Positions 10,401 to 19,402 are shown, numbered from the stretch's first letter. The stretch is 64,000 nt of DNA from Pyrobaculum ferrireducens (GCF_000234805.1 NC_016645.1:2332391-2396390), one strand, 5' to 3'. Made by a program: numbers and translations. The notes: generated by a model from the sequence alone, not told the origin.

Positions 10401-13400
10401 CCACCGTGCCGGCGGAGGTCTTCGAGAGGGCTCTCGCCGTGGTGTTGCTGGCGGAGCTGGCTAGGCGCGACAGAGCCGTCGCGGAGCACGTGGGCAAGAG
10501 GATAGAGGCCATCGCCATAAACGCCCTTACAGAGCTCGGGCAGAGGGTAGGGGTAGAGGAGGCTAAGCGCATCTGGGCTAAGGCGATTAGAGAGGCTAGA
10601 GAGGCCCTCCAGCATCCCTTTGCGAGAGTGGCGGCGGGAGACGCCGACGTACACGCCTTGAGGAGGGCGGCCGAGGCAGTTCTCGAAGTAGCTGGGAGGC
10701 TCGGCGTGAGGACGAAGGCCGTGGAGGCGGCTGTCGAATTGACGAAGCCCGGAGCCGCCGAGGCTGTTATCAGGTATTTCAAAACTCTAGAAGAATTTAG
10801 AAAGACGCCGACGAGAGAGAGGGAGGAAGAGCTTAGGCGCCTAAGCCAAGAGGCGCCTAATGCCATTTCGCTGTTGTTGAAAGCCGGCACCAAGCCTGGC
10901 GAGGAGTCGGCTAAGTTGGTTGAAGTATTTAGGAAGGAGGCTGTTGAAGCCGCGGCGGCTGAGCTGTCTAGACTGCGCGCGGAGCTTGAGAAGTACCTAG
11001 ACCCCGACTCGGCGAGGCTGTTGATAAAAATAGCCTCGATTTCGCCCTCCGCGGCGGAGGCGGCTCTGGCTCTGTACTCAGCGAGGGAGGTTGTAGCCGG
11101 CGCCAAGGACGTGGAGAGGGCGAGGGCTGTGCTGAGGGAGTACGTCAAGGCCCTTGAGGCCTATCCACGCCTTGTGGAGTATCTGAGGTCTCCCGTGCTG
11201 GGGGAGAGGGAGCTGGCCTACGTGATATGGGCCGCCGAGAGGCTTGGCCTCAGAACCGCGTCTGAGATGCTTAGGGCGTTGGGGAGGGCTTACGAGCTTT
11301 TCGACGCCTACGGCCGGGAGAGGCTTTTCAACACGCTGTACGACCAGCTTCTGCCGTATCTGGGGTGGGAGCCTGAGAGGGCTTTGCTTAGGGCCCCTGT
11401 GGATGCCCACGTGATGAACCGCCTGGGGGCCTCCCTGGTCAAGAGCGCCTACAGCCGCTGGCTTTTCTTCGACGCCTTAGGCGAGGCCCTCAGGGAGTCG
11501 GCCACGCTGGTAGACCTCCCCATCACCGTGGGCATGCCCGTCAAAGTTGAGGCGGCGGACTTCCTCTTCTTCCTGCCGAGAAGGGAGTACCCCGACAAAG
11601 TGGCTAGACACGTAAAGAGGTGGGACTGGGGCGGCGTTAGGGAGGGCATCCAGCGCTACTACAAGACGGAGGGGAGGCAACACAGGGCGCTTGCTGAGCT
11701 GTTGGCTAGGGCTGGCAGAGTCCTGGCGCTTGAGGGCGCCGCCGAGGCGCTGAGGGGCAAGGCGCCCGACGTCGTCGCGGCCGCGGCGGCGGCCAGGGCC
11801 GCGCTGGAGGAGGCCCAGATGCTGTCAAAAGCCAAGAAGCTGACCGGGAGGGATGTAGACGCCTCCAAAGCAGGGGAGAGGTACAGCCAGTACACAAGGC
11901 AGTTGAGAGAGGCCCTGGCGCAGATAGACAGAGAGAAGGCAGAGGAGTTGCGGAGGTGGTTCGGCCCTGGAGCCCTGTCTTTGACTAGGTTGGATCCGGA
12001 GGAGGCTGTCGCTAGGTTGATCAAGTGGGCCGCGCCTGAGAGGGTTTTGGCGTGGCTGATTGATCTGAAGCTGGAGGGCGCGGCTGATATAGTTGCCAAG
12101 GCTGTGGAGGCCTACCGCCTCTACAAGAGGTTTGAGCGTTGGATGGAGCCGAGGCGCGGCTACGTGAGGGAGGGCGGCGTCCTCTCCGTGGCAAAGGCTC
12201 TTGACGTAGAGGCGAAGTACCAGCCCTCCAGGCTAGAAGACGCTGTTGTTAGAAACGTAGCCAAGTGGGCCTCCCGGCGGATCAAGAGGCTTGAGGAGGA
12301 GGTGGGCAGAATAGCGTCTCAGCTGGCGAGGCACCACTCGGAGGGCCGTGTGGAGCTACCCAGCGCCGTGGCGCAGTGGCTGGCTGAGAGGGGCTACTAC
12401 GACCTCGGCAGGTTGCTGAGGGAGGTTCAGCCGGCCGAGGATGTCTACCGCGTGTATAAAGAGGCTGTTAGGGGCGTCGTCGAGGAGCTTAAGGCAGTGG
12501 CCAAGTTCTCGCCTGGGGCAAGACACGAGGTTGAGAGGGTGGCGAGGGAGTGGTACGCCGAGGGAGGCCTTAGGCGCTACGTAGCTGTAGTCGCACTGCA
12601 GGAGTTGGCAAGGCTGGAGCCAGCGCGTGCGAGGGAAGCCGCGCTCTACAAGCAACTGCCAGAGGAGCTTAGGCGGATGGCGGAGGCTGAGGTGGAGAAT
12701 GTGGAGAGGACCCTCGTTAGGGAGGGCTTCTACGACTCCGCGCTAAAGCCGATGTGGAGAGCCCTCTGGCTGAGGGGGAGGGAAGGTAGAGATCCGAGGG
12801 CCTACGCCGAGAGGCTTATTGCCAGGGTCGAGGCGTTGGCAGGTAGGGGCGATCTCCCAGACGAAGTGGCGGAGAAGGCGGTTTCCGCCTTGAGGGAGTT
12901 TGCGGAGACGTCTCTAGACGACCCGGCCCTCTACGAGAGGGCTGTCAAGGCGGGCGACGCCGTTGCTGATGTGGCGGCTTATCTGGTGTGGACAAACAGC
13001 CTCGGCGTGGGGTACAGCGCCGCGAAGCTTCTGAGGAAGGCGGCGGAGGCGGTGGGCCGCATAGCCAAGTCCAGAGAGCTGTTGCTGGAGGCGCTGTATA
13101 GGGCAATGGATAGAGACGTGGCGGAGGCTCTCGAGACGTACCGCCAGTATCTGGCGGAGGGGAGGATGCCCGCCCCGCGGGGCCTTGTCCAGGCCTACGT
13201 GACGAGGAGTGGGAAGGTGGCCGACTTCTTGGCTAGGCGCCTTGCATTGGAGACTGCTCTTCACGCCCAGGAGGGGGAGGTGCTCCGCTTCTACTTTGTG
13301 TACCACCCGGCTCTGGGCGGTGTGCTGAGGGAGGTGGTTGGGCGCTTCGCCGCCGGGGTGAGAGACGCCCAAAAGGTTGAGCTGGGCGTCGCGCCTCCCG

Positions 13401-16400
13401 AATACGTATTCACCACAAAGGCGGTGGGCGCCGTCTTGGCGAAAGACGGCGTCGTTGCGTACAGCAAGCACCTAGACGAGGTGTTGAAGAAGCTCTACCA
13501 CCTCTCCGAGTGGTGGCGGGTTGAGAGGTTCGTAAAGCCGGAGATGCACGAGGCGCTGAGGGCGACAAACCAACACTACAGAGACCTCCTGAGGAAGCTT
13601 GAGGTGGAGTGGTACGAGCCGAAGGCCCTGGAGCTGTACCTATCCTCCATAGCCGCACACGGCTTCATACTGCGGTTGATAGAAGAGGCCAGGCAGAGGA
13701 GGGAGGCTTTGTGGAGCTGGCCCGACGGAAACGCCTTGGCTCTGCTGTACAGACTGTCAGTCGAGACGGGGGTGGAGGCCTTCGACGCCCTGATTTCCTA
13801 CGCCAAGAAGATGTCTCGGGTGAGCGGGAGGCCCCTACTAGAGGAGGCTAAGCTTGCCCTCAACCTGGGCTATCTGCGGAGGTGGCTGGAGTTTATGGCG
13901 GGGGAGACGATGGCGCCTGCGGCGAGGAGGGAGCCGTATTTCACACTGGCGGCCCGTCTATACGCGGCGGCTTCTGGGGAGGAGGTGGAGAAGGTGATAC
14001 GCCGCGCCGAGGAGAAGCTCGAAGGACTCGGCCTGCCGCCCGGCTTTCGGATTGAGGACGAGCCCTGGTGGACGGAGTGGATAAGGGCGAAGAAGGCGGA
14101 GGCGCTGGAGAGGGCTGGGCAGACGGTGAAGCCGGCGGAGGCGGCTAAAGCCGCGGAGGCTGTCAAGCCGAAGACGGCTGAGGCCGCCGAGGCTGTGGGG
14201 CGGAGGGAGGAGTATGTAAAACTCCCGGAGACTAAGCCTCCAGAGGAGGCTGTAAAGCCAGCGGAGGTCTTGAGGCCTCCGGAGGTGGCCTTAAAGAGGC
14301 CTTCTGAGGAGGTTAAGGAGAAACTGAAGGAAGCCACCGGCTTCATCCCCGAGAGGTACAGAGGCGTATCCGCCGTCTCCTGGCTGGCCTCGGTGAAGGG
14401 CCGTGTCGAGCTTTCGAGGGAGGCTCTGGAGGCTGTGGATAAGGCTGTGAGGAGGGCTGTGGAGAGGGTGAAGGCGAGGTACGCCGAGAGGCTGGCGAAG
14501 AGAGGCGGCATGGCCCTCGTAGAGGCGGCCGAGTCTCTGGCGGGAGACGTCTACAGCTTGATATGGCACGCCGTTGACTCGCCGGAGGCCCTCCACTACC
14601 TGGCGGTCCTCCTCGAAAGGGCCGAGGACGTTGTCCACGGCCTTGAGCCGAGAAGCCCAGTGGAGGCAGACGCGGCTAGGGTGTTCGCCGACATACGCGA
14701 AAGGCTTGAGAGGATTAGGGCTGAGCTGGGCGAAGAAATGGCGGGGGAGGCTTGGCGCTACGCCTACGCCGTGGGTAGGGAGGTGCTGAAGGCGCTGATC
14801 TCGGTGCACGAGGGCGCCCTCAAGGCGGTGGCCACTGTTGAGCAAGCCTTGAGGCTTACCGCATTTGCCGCGGCGGCCACGGAGTCCTTAATTGCGCTTC
14901 ACCACGGCTTGTACAGCGAGGCCGTGGTATCGGCGGTGGCCGGCGCGCTGGCGCTTGTCGAGGAGGGTAGGTTTGAGAGGGCGGTTGAGTACGTAAAGAG
15001 GGCGGCGGAGTTTGCCTACGAAACACTGCGTGAGTGGCTGGAGAGGGCTAAAATCGCGCTTGAGAGGCTTTACGAACTGTTTGTAGAGGCTGTAGCTCGC
15101 ATAATCGCGTGGGTGGATGAGCACAGGGCTTGGCTTTTCCTCGCCGCGGCCGCCTCCGCCGGCGTAGTCACGTGGGCCTTCGCCCACGACGTCTTAGGCT
15201 CGGTGCAACTCGGCAAGCTGGCCCTAGCGGCTGGGCTGATTAAGCACGGCGAGTTTAAGAAGCCTCCCGCCGCAGGTGAGCTGGTGGAGGAGGCTAAAAA
15301 GAGAAGTGTAGATGTGGGCGAGGCGCTTGAGGAGCTGTTTAGCGTTGTGGACGAGCTTTATAGGGGCGTAGCCGAGGTAGACGAGGAAAGGCTGTTGAAG
15401 CTGGTGAATATGCTTGGGGCTACTAGAGGCGTTAGGGTGCCTTGGCTGGGGCCGGCGGCTGAGGCGCTTATGTACTGGGAGAGGGGTGAGCGTAGCGACA
15501 AGGAGAAGAACGCATATGCCAAGGCGGCTTTTCTAATCGTTTGGGCTGTGCTTCAGCGCCGCGCCCATGATGTGTACAAGATGCTTGAGAAGATGTGGAA
15601 TGCGAGAGAGAAAGCCGCCGAGGTTTTGAAGGAGGCGCTGGGGGGCGACGACAGAGAGAAGTGGAGGAAGTTCTACAGCGAATTGAAGAAGCTGGTGGAG
15701 GCCAGGGGGGAGGTGTTGAAAATCGCTGAGGAGGTGGCGGGCGAGCTTAACACCATAGCCGTGAACCTAAAGACCGCAACTGAGATGAAGGGCATAAAGG
15801 GGCTGGGGGAGATCGCGAAGTGGATAGAGGTAAATGCTATAGAGGCGAGGAGGCTGGCTGAGGCGACTGCCGATAGGTTGGCCGTGTTCTCAGACGTTAG
15901 CTACGGCACTAGGGCCGTGGCGTATCTGAGGGCAATTGTAGAGGACAACGTGGTGGGTTTGACGGCGCTGAGGGCCCTAGCCGCGGAGGACTTGGCTTCG
16001 CTTGTGGCTAATACGCCGTACGGTGCGTACAACAAGTTGCTGGGGAGGGCGCGAAGCGTCAGACGTGGACGGATAGGGGAGCTCTCGCTTGAGGAGAGGC
16101 TAGTGGTGGAGCTGGGCCGAGTTCTGAAAGACGCGGAGGAGCGCGGAGAGCTGAAGCACCTGGCGGAGGCGTTTGAGAGGGGCGAGGCGAGGGTGGAGAA
16201 GACAGAGAAGGAGGGCGTGTACATCATCTACGCCGGCGGCATGAAGGCTAAGCTGGAGCTTATCAGAACCGGCGGCGCCCGGCTATACGTCGGCGAGCTG
16301 ACCCGCCCGCTGGCGGAGAGGAAGCTGGAGGAGGCCAGGGCGGCTGTGTTAAAGTACGAGGAGATGCGTATCGCCGGCACAGCGCCTCCGCCCAGCCGCG

Positions 16401-18424
16401 AGGCGCAGGACGGCTGGCTGTTGAGCGATGTGCATGTAAGTGAGGAGGGGAATGTGATTACGATGGAGACCGCCTCCTTGGAGCAGGTGGTGGTGTATCT
16501 CTCAGCCTTCGGCGTGGGGGCGGGGGAGATACACTGGGGAGGCGGCGAGAGGGAGGGGAAGCCGGTCCGCGTTGACATCGAGCGCTTCAGCGTAACTAGC
16601 GAGGGGCTGAAGGCCGTGTACCGCGTAGAGCTACACGACGAGTACTTCAAGAAGGTGTGGGATAGGCTTTCGGCGGCGCGTAGCATGTCTAAGGAGGAGA
16701 AGGAGAGGTTTATCGACTTCGTGGCTAAGCTTCTGGAGGGCTCCGGCCGCGCGGTGTCTAGAGAGAGGCTAGAGAAGTGGATCGGCGAGTGGCTTGCAAA
16801 GGCTCCGGGCTTAAAGCAACACCGCGTCTTCCACACCCTGGTGAACTCCTTGAGAGAGCTGATGCATGACGAACAAGATGCCGAAAAGCGCGGGGAGGCT
16901 GGGAGACGCGCGGTGGGGATGCTCCTATACGACGTGCTGGGCGATGGGACTGTGAGGGCAAACGAAGTTGTGCTGACCGTCGGCGGCGGAAAGGAGATGT
17001 CAGCAGAGGACAAGGCAACGCTGTACTACACATTGCTGAGGAGATTGGGGTACCAGCCGAAGATAACGAAAGCTGAGAAAGCAGTCCACATAAGGCTGTA
17101 CGGCGGGGAGGCCAAAAGGTTCGCGAGGGAGGCTCTGCCGTATCTAGTGGGGCTTGAGCGCCTACTTGAGGTGGTGAGGGGCGATGAGCAAATTTATTCC
17201 AAAGTTGTAAAGATGATTGACATGGCTAGGGCAGAAAAAGTGAAGGCGTGGATAAAGGAATTCACCACAGAGGGCAAGAGGCCGAGGGCTAGGCTGGTTG
17301 TCGAGGCGGACGGCGCAACGGCGGAGTTCTCAATACGCTTGGATGAAACCAACACAGTACAACTTCGTTTCCGCACAACCAGCCGCGAGGAGGCTGAGCG
17401 GAAGGCGGCGGTGCTGAGGGCGGTGGGCATAAAGGCGGAAATCGGCAAGACATACGATAAATACCGCAACCGCGACGAGTGGCGCGTAGATATCACCACG
17501 AACGCCCTAGCCGCCGACTCTGTCCACGAAGAGGTGAGGAGAGCCATTGCGGAATTCCTCAAACAGTGCAAAGAGGTTGGCGTCCTCGAAGAGGAGGCGT
17601 ACAGATACCTCGCCGGGAAGTTTGAGAGGGGCGTGCCGGAGTGGGGAGAGGTGAGATTCTCCGTAAAGCTGTCGAGAAGCGGCTCCGTGGTTGTGGAGTA
17701 CAGACCCAGCGATCCGGAGTCCTTCAGCAAGGCGGTGGAGCTTCTGAGGGGGCTGGGCATGAGGGACGCATGCGAAGGCGACTGGTGCATCGTGCACTTC
17801 ACGGCTAAAGAGCCGGAGGGCGGCAGGCCTGGCTCCGTGCACATCACCGTAGACGGCCTTAGGTACATCGGCTGGCTCGCCCTACACGGCGATGAGAGGG
17901 CGCAGTGGCTGAAGGAAATGTTGCTAAAGGAGGCCGAGGCAAAGGGTGTGGAGGTGCGCCAACGGCTGGAGCAGTATTTCCGCGAGGGGGAGCAGTGGGG
18001 CACGGCCAAACCGCCCATTGAAAGAGAGGTGGAGGTAGAGGGCAGGAGGATGAAGGTGCGTGTTGAGGAGGTGGAGGCGTGGAGGGAGAAGAACAAGACA
18101 AAGGAGCACTTGGTCGTCAAGATAAAGGCAAAGGTGGTTGAGGGGAACAGCGAAGTCGCGGTGGAGAAGGAGGCCAAGTTCTTCAAGAGCGGCGGCGAGA
18201 TAGTGGGCTACGTCAACATACACGCCAGCGCAGAGGGAGGCCGCGAGGCGGACTACATACGCACCGCCGCCGTGCTGAAGGCCCTAGGCGTAGACAAGTG
18301 GCGCAGAGAAAAAGGACGGATTCGCCTCACAGGCAGTGCCCTTGACGCCTACCTGCGCCTAGAGTCGGTGTGCATAGCGCTGGACATATGCCAGAGAAAA
18401 TCATTAAAAAGCGAAAACACATAA
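4496..18424 (+). CDS. Giant 4,642-residue membrane protein with PaRep2b-like C terminus
   Basis: One open frame of 13.9 kb, roughly 520 kDa, starts with an ATGA overlap to the VirB6-like gene. Visible layout: membrane helices in residues ~5-210; an outside domain (~215-875) with many N-x-S/T sequons, a seven-Cys cluster at ~504-527 (CxxCC..C..CxC..C) and a proline run at ~824; a hydrophobic block at ~887-940; about 2,250 residues of Glu/Arg/Ala-rich helix, probably cytoplasmic and coiled or solenoid; a Lys/Pro/Glu/Ala linker at ~3205-3275; a hydrophobic hairpin at ~3540-3575; and from about 4045 to the end a region I recognise as resembling PaRep2b of Pyrobaculum aerophilum (motifs LGDGTVRANEVVL, LRRLGYQPK, RRRLEQYFREGEQWG-like). 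It may be the scaffold or giant channel of a Ted/Ced-like system. The PaRep2b identity is from memory of the family; the middle is unassigned. Confidence 0.8.
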   Translation: MIPLTEALIIAGVLSALYLLFVRGDEEWYFPLFALGLVLLTPFVVDFAFRLVAPFAPTPVYLYGFYDVSKMLEESVRRMKEAFDLAYSTALAFAYAIEGAAVAMSAALAAIILGVVLAPLTGGGSVAITAAATRIYEIADAIYHVAATGYNVSTGAMMTYHIMHWLGEIAKTWVPTLFFLGMLLMLLPRVRGLGALLFGVGLFLYVATIAGAYTTAQGIPLLQWLNATSHWANKAPKPEPQIYTALAVEGDGIALLRYNATVRLSQVREAILELNKSAYPFSLVNNTTLDYALQFFASLAKNGSDWVAAGWWTPTLVGHKNWTGLGQSRPYVVHTWLDVPRPVETLYWCPDYSMIEPYFRAAVGNATIANVSAQEWMDKMKKAECDFYKKLLPWAKIYAGPQDFWRMLTADVNVTVVYSNKTLLNESRIGYVGVWGWLVPPASEDYKGGNVTAAKGVLRYDVGLNATNYTKPVTKSTYSNFTILVPNAGKPQKGGSEDFYKWTRVCEWCCGWTCDPNGYCWCDEWCSTSREEWEEPRYEKVLKPSAASLAALSYRRPWVPENRSDAVLSIPFTYRDWRVWAEEKYGEWSNGPPPAGASCWIENKHVYKRVVFWDVQRNFAYVYGFAWLGGVELSVNPQSVQLPDTYDEAPASEDGVELINLLRGAEYDQECSAFVMTADEPNWRLVPRAAENMTRVNRDLFFALLASGNYSRAYLNFLRMFAPVDQVEPAASVYRYYQDAVRPRPLHPMPEVTPRGYTPYNFYVACVRFDWRPVGVDNAKEAYGRVVLYPGNATWLVYFPMGDSNTTRRLIGVWIQRWRWIMNNPPPPPPRELAAYWPIPWNGSVPLSYKPADTPPMPKPDKRWGVSIWDVGFTLNIPWAISEIWGRLFVALFVAVFAPVVVLEVLSAVFGFPSFGQYLMRLAVHVVQELAFWFQIRLLLRSKWFTRLARFMSSPVKRASIRLVRRLALKGAVIAKRYRDSAREYVERRFGVHPDAVNEQVRRRIEEAVWQRLRQAEEALVRGGRRAAEVAKEAAKVGYRVAKTVHEYTRGDLLHLLRRILPKVDYAIDALMDEVARRHPWLYYTLLWHLDDKPRWVALINPAYIRRLYLEGRITRERYEELMALREYILARRAAAKARAVAERVEEFAVAQKMREIEREAVQRSRQAYMELIRKLAVKDWEREIEKRVEELVKAGVSREEAARRAVANVVGDVEKLVRGVYEPFLEMHMGAFSKFAAFFRQITGVEPKTAREAAELLVGARVEGERIVVDPSLRARFLRHAEQFWALWEEYWLSRPVPYDARRYARAVAVDEIRASLPTLRVVAVARAVAIGAVRPEEAERMLRPPVRELTLGAEEYVGRRTPLERGASVKPYASTRGLAERLALLRAERMAESAYRDVYVVSALAPMAAEPWAVKLLEKAVKAVKEGDEKARREVLRESFEYFRRFGMEHSWLAHMKRVYAVEKPEAVEVLRAFERAVKTALSGDREGAVRQFKAEVERLKEFYTARGGESAVKTIEKLEREYVKLLEKVKPEVLRDLAPVEQSAREAQRLRAVLERLSDVRAAREGWELFREGDVGAAGLSLLYRGLVRRVEEAASRHRAVVEAASEAREVVRQYESLRPLLRMYAEASPAERGRLEAAVLQTAEALRRRAGAVSGRLSVVEPPPEFYVKLAEAYVRLYRLRIADREERLRAAAQIGEELRKTYSPKPLADYWIPDPLLYAIAAEYRRLVEELRAAKAAGGGEAVKRIAGELSALVELAHRHASAKEAAEVFKAVYQGREPYVAVREAHYDVVLRLWHVAEKAASLEKVKRDVSRELEPLRKVEIRLPSYREALERVQRLVGEAEALARAGRYTEAERLLKQARSVAEALNRIEKAVGARLTRVEAPGDVSLYLDAWTAVRLSATASLLYTEGERRALSNAFRELYRGRERRLAEAVAAVRRQYEPYFTTVRLLGREAEVPVFKQPTVPAEVFERALAVVLLAELARRDRAVAEHVGKRIEAIAINALTELGQRVGVEEAKRIWAKAIREAREALQHPFARVAAGDADVHALRRAAEAVLEVAGRLGVRTKAVEAAVELTKPGAAEAVIRYFKTLEEFRKTPTREREEELRRLSQEAPNAISLLLKAGTKPGEESAKLVEVFRKEAVEAAAAELSRLRAELEKYLDPDSARLLIKIASISPSAAEAALALYSAREVVAGAKDVERARAVLREYVKALEAYPRLVEYLRSPVLGERELAYVIWAAERLGLRTASEMLRALGRAYELFDAYGRERLFNTLYDQLLPYLGWEPERALLRAPVDAHVMNRLGASLVKSAYSRWLFFDALGEALRESATLVDLPITVGMPVKVEAADFLFFLPRREYPDKVARHVKRWDWGGVREGIQRYYKTEGRQHRALAELLARAGRVLALEGAAEALRGKAPDVVAAAAAARAALEEAQMLSKAKKLTGRDVDASKAGERYSQYTRQLREALAQIDREKAEELRRWFGPGALSLTRLDPEEAVARLIKWAAPERVLAWLIDLKLEGAADIVAKAVEAYRLYKRFERWMEPRRGYVREGGVLSVAKALDVEAKYQPSRLEDAVVRNVAKWASRRIKRLEEEVGRIASQLARHHSEGRVELPSAVAQWLAERGYYDLGRLLREVQPAEDVYRVYKEAVRGVVEELKAVAKFSPGARHEVERVAREWYAEGGLRRYVAVVALQELARLEPARAREAALYKQLPEELRRMAEAEVENVERTLVREGFYDSALKPMWRALWLRGREGRDPRAYAERLIARVEALAGRGDLPDEVAEKAVSALREFAETSLDDPALYERAVKAGDAVADVAAYLVWTNSLGVGYSAAKLLRKAAEAVGRIAKSRELLLEALYRAMDRDVAEALETYRQYLAEGRMPAPRGLVQAYVTRSGKVADFLARRLALETALHAQEGEVLRFYFVYHPALGGVLREVVGRFAAGVRDAQKVELGVAPPEYVFTTKAVGAVLAKDGVVAYSKHLDEVLKKLYHLSEWWRVERFVKPEMHEALRATNQHYRDLLRKLEVEWYEPKALELYLSSIAAHGFILRLIEEARQRREALWSWPDGNALALLYRLSVETGVEAFDALISYAKKMSRVSGRPLLEEAKLALNLGYLRRWLEFMAGETMAPAARREPYFTLAARLYAAASGEEVEKVIRRAEEKLEGLGLPPGFRIEDEPWWTEWIRAKKAEALERAGQTVKPAEAAKAAEAVKPKTAEAAEAVGRREEYVKLPETKPPEEAVKPAEVLRPPEVALKRPSEEVKEKLKEATGFIPERYRGVSAVSWLASVKGRVELSREALEAVDKAVRRAVERVKARYAERLAKRGGMALVEAAESLAGDVYSLIWHAVDSPEALHYLAVLLERAEDVVHGLEPRSPVEADAARVFADIRERLERIRAELGEEMAGEAWRYAYAVGREVLKALISVHEGALKAVATVEQALRLTAFAAAATESLIALHHGLYSEAVVSAVAGALALVEEGRFERAVEYVKRAAEFAYETLREWLERAKIALERLYELFVEAVARIIAWVDEHRAWLFLAAAASAGVVTWAFAHDVLGSVQLGKLALAAGLIKHGEFKKPPAAGELVEEAKKRSVDVGEALEELFSVVDELYRGVAEVDEERLLKLVNMLGATRGVRVPWLGPAAEALMYWERGERSDKEKNAYAKAAFLIVWAVLQRRAHDVYKMLEKMWNAREKAAEVLKEALGGDDREKWRKFYSELKKLVEARGEVLKIAEEVAGELNTIAVNLKTATEMKGIKGLGEIAKWIEVNAIEARRLAEATADRLAVFSDVSYGTRAVAYLRAIVEDNVVGLTALRALAAEDLASLVANTPYGAYNKLLGRARSVRRGRIGELSLEERLVVELGRVLKDAEERGELKHLAEAFERGEARVEKTEKEGVYIIYAGGMKAKLELIRTGGARLYVGELTRPLAERKLEEARAAVLKYEEMRIAGTAPPPSREAQDGWLLSDVHVSEEGNVITMETASLEQVVVYLSAFGVGAGEIHWGGGEREGKPVRVDIERFSVTSEGLKAVYRVELHDEYFKKVWDRLSAARSMSKEEKERFIDFVAKLLEGSGRAVSRERLEKWIGEWLAKAPGLKQHRVFHTLVNSLRELMHDEQDAEKRGEAGRRAVGMLLYDVLGDGTVRANEVVLTVGGGKEMSAEDKATLYYTLLRRLGYQPKITKAEKAVHIRLYGGEAKRFAREALPYLVGLERLLEVVRGDEQIYSKVVKMIDMARAEKVKAWIKEFTTEGKRPRARLVVEADGATAEFSIRLDETNTVQLRFRTTSREEAERKAAVLRAVGIKAEIGKTYDKYRNRDEWRVDITTNALAADSVHEEVRRAIAEFLKQCKEVGVLEEEAYRYLAGKFERGVPEWGEVRFSVKLSRSGSVVVEYRPSDPESFSKAVELLRGLGMRDACEGDWCIVHFTAKEPEGGRPGSVHITVDGLRYIGWLALHGDERAQWLKEMLLKEAEAKGVEVRQRLEQYFREGEQWGTAKPPIEREVEVEGRRMKVRVEEVEAWREKNKTKEHLVVKIKAKVVEGNSEVAVEKEAKFFKSGGEIVGYVNIHASAEGGREADYIRTAAVLKALGVDKWRREKGRIRLTGSALDAYLRLESVCIALDICQRKSLKSENT

Positions 18425-18620
18425 CGGCTGCATACCTATCAATATCTAGAACTGAGAACCGTTTTTAAGAATAGTTTTCAATCTCTTCATCGCACGTATT
18501 GCAGACTTCGCCACGCCGCCCTCGCCCGGCGCCGGGCTTCTCCACGCCGCTACACACTATATATGGAGGGAAATTTTCGAAATTCAACGGAGTCCATAGA
18601 TGAGTTATTACAAGAAACAT
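18425..18620. other. Short spacer between giant gene and tpiA
   Basis: No convincing gene. It contains an A/T-rich block (TTTTTAAGAATAG near 18462), a GC-rich dyad CCGGCGCCGG (18528-18537) that could act as a terminator stem, and a TATA-like ACTATATATGG near 18566 with no open frame at the expected distance. Confidence 0.4.
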
Positions 18621-18650
18621 AATTTTAAACCCCGCCCCGCGACATCGGAT
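18621..18650 (+). promoter_or_regulatory. TATA box that fixes the tpiA start
   Basis: AATTTTAAA at 18621-18629 lies about 25 bases before ATG 18651, the spacing of a leaderless crenarchaeal promoter. It rules out the earlier in-frame ATG at 18600. Confidence 0.65.
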
Positions 18651-19325
18651 ATGAAGTTCCCCATACTAATCATAAATTTCAAATCATACAAGGAGGCCGC
18701 CGGGCCCAGGGCTGTGGAAATAGCAAAAGCCGCCGAGAGAGCTGCAAAGGAGCTGGGGGTAAACATAGCCGTGGCTCCCAACCACTTCGAGCTCGCCCTA
18801 GTCGCCCAGTCTGTGGAAATTCCGGTCTACGCCCAGGGCGTCGACGTCGAGAGCGCCGGCGCCTACACGGCCCATACGGCGCTTGAAAACGTCAAGGAGG
18901 TGGGGGCCTCCGGGGTTATTCTAAACCACAGCGAGGCACCCCTCCGCCTAAACGATCTAGGCAGATTCATCCCCAAGGCGAGGGCGCTGGGGCTCGACGT
19001 GGTGACGTGCGCCCCCGACCCGAGGACCAGCCTCGCCGCGGCCGCCCTGGGGCCCAGCGCGGTGGCGGTGGAGCCGCCGGAGCTAATAGGCACCGGCAAG
19101 GCGGTCTCTAAATACAAGCCAGAAACCGTCGTGGAGACTGTGCAACTGGTAAGCAAACACTTCCCCGATGTCGCCGTCATCACCGGCGCCGGTATTGAAA
19201 GTGGTGAGGACGTGGAAGCCGCGCTGAGGCTAGGCACCAAGGGGGTGTTGCTGGCGAGCGCCGCGGTCAAGGCGAAGAACCACTACCAGAAAATAATGGA
19301 GCTGGCGAAGCCCCTGGTGAGGTAG
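18651..19325 (+). CDS. tpiA: Triosephosphate isomerase
   Basis: Interconverts dihydroxyacetone phosphate and glyceraldehyde-3-phosphate in glycolysis and gluconeogenesis. The product is 224 residues, the short archaeal form. Seen in the sequence: the N-terminal INFKSY with Lys11, catalytic His93 in LNHSE, Glu141 in [10 protein letters not shown], and the phosphate-binding [10 protein letters not shown] and GVLLASA segments near the C terminus. An ATG at 18600 is in frame, but its 17 extra residues contain the TATA box. It is monocistronic, followed by a strong hairpin, and converges on the gene at 19403. Confidence 0.96.
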   Translation: MKFPILIINFKSYKEAAGPRAVEIAKAAERAAKELGVNIAVAPNHFELALVAQSVEIPVYAQGVDVESAGAYTAHTALENVKEVGASGVILNHSEAPLRLNDLGRFIPKARALGLDVVTCAPDPRTSLAAAALGPSAVAVEPPELIGTGKAVSKYKPETVVETVQLVSKHFPDVAVITGAGIESGEDVEAALRLGTKGVLLASAAVKAKNHYQKIMELAKPLVR

Positions 19326-19364
19326 TCGCGGCGGGGCCGCCTTTGAGTGTCCGCCGCTCATGAG

Positions 19365-19379
19365 CCCCCGCTCCGGGGG
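19365..19379. terminator. GC hairpin between convergent genes
   Basis: CCCCCG-CTC-CGGGGG forms a six-pair stem between the tpiA stop and the end of the convergent gene at 19403. It could end transcription in either direction; there is no long T-run, so I call it a candidate only. Confidence 0.4.
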
Positions 19380-19402
19380 TCAGACCCACACTACGCCCCT
19401 CC

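Noticed and set aside
15901-18186. Long minus-strand frames inside the giant gene
   Set aside because: They are Ser/Ala/Thr-rich antisense shadows of a GC-rich, Glu/Arg/Ala-coding gene.
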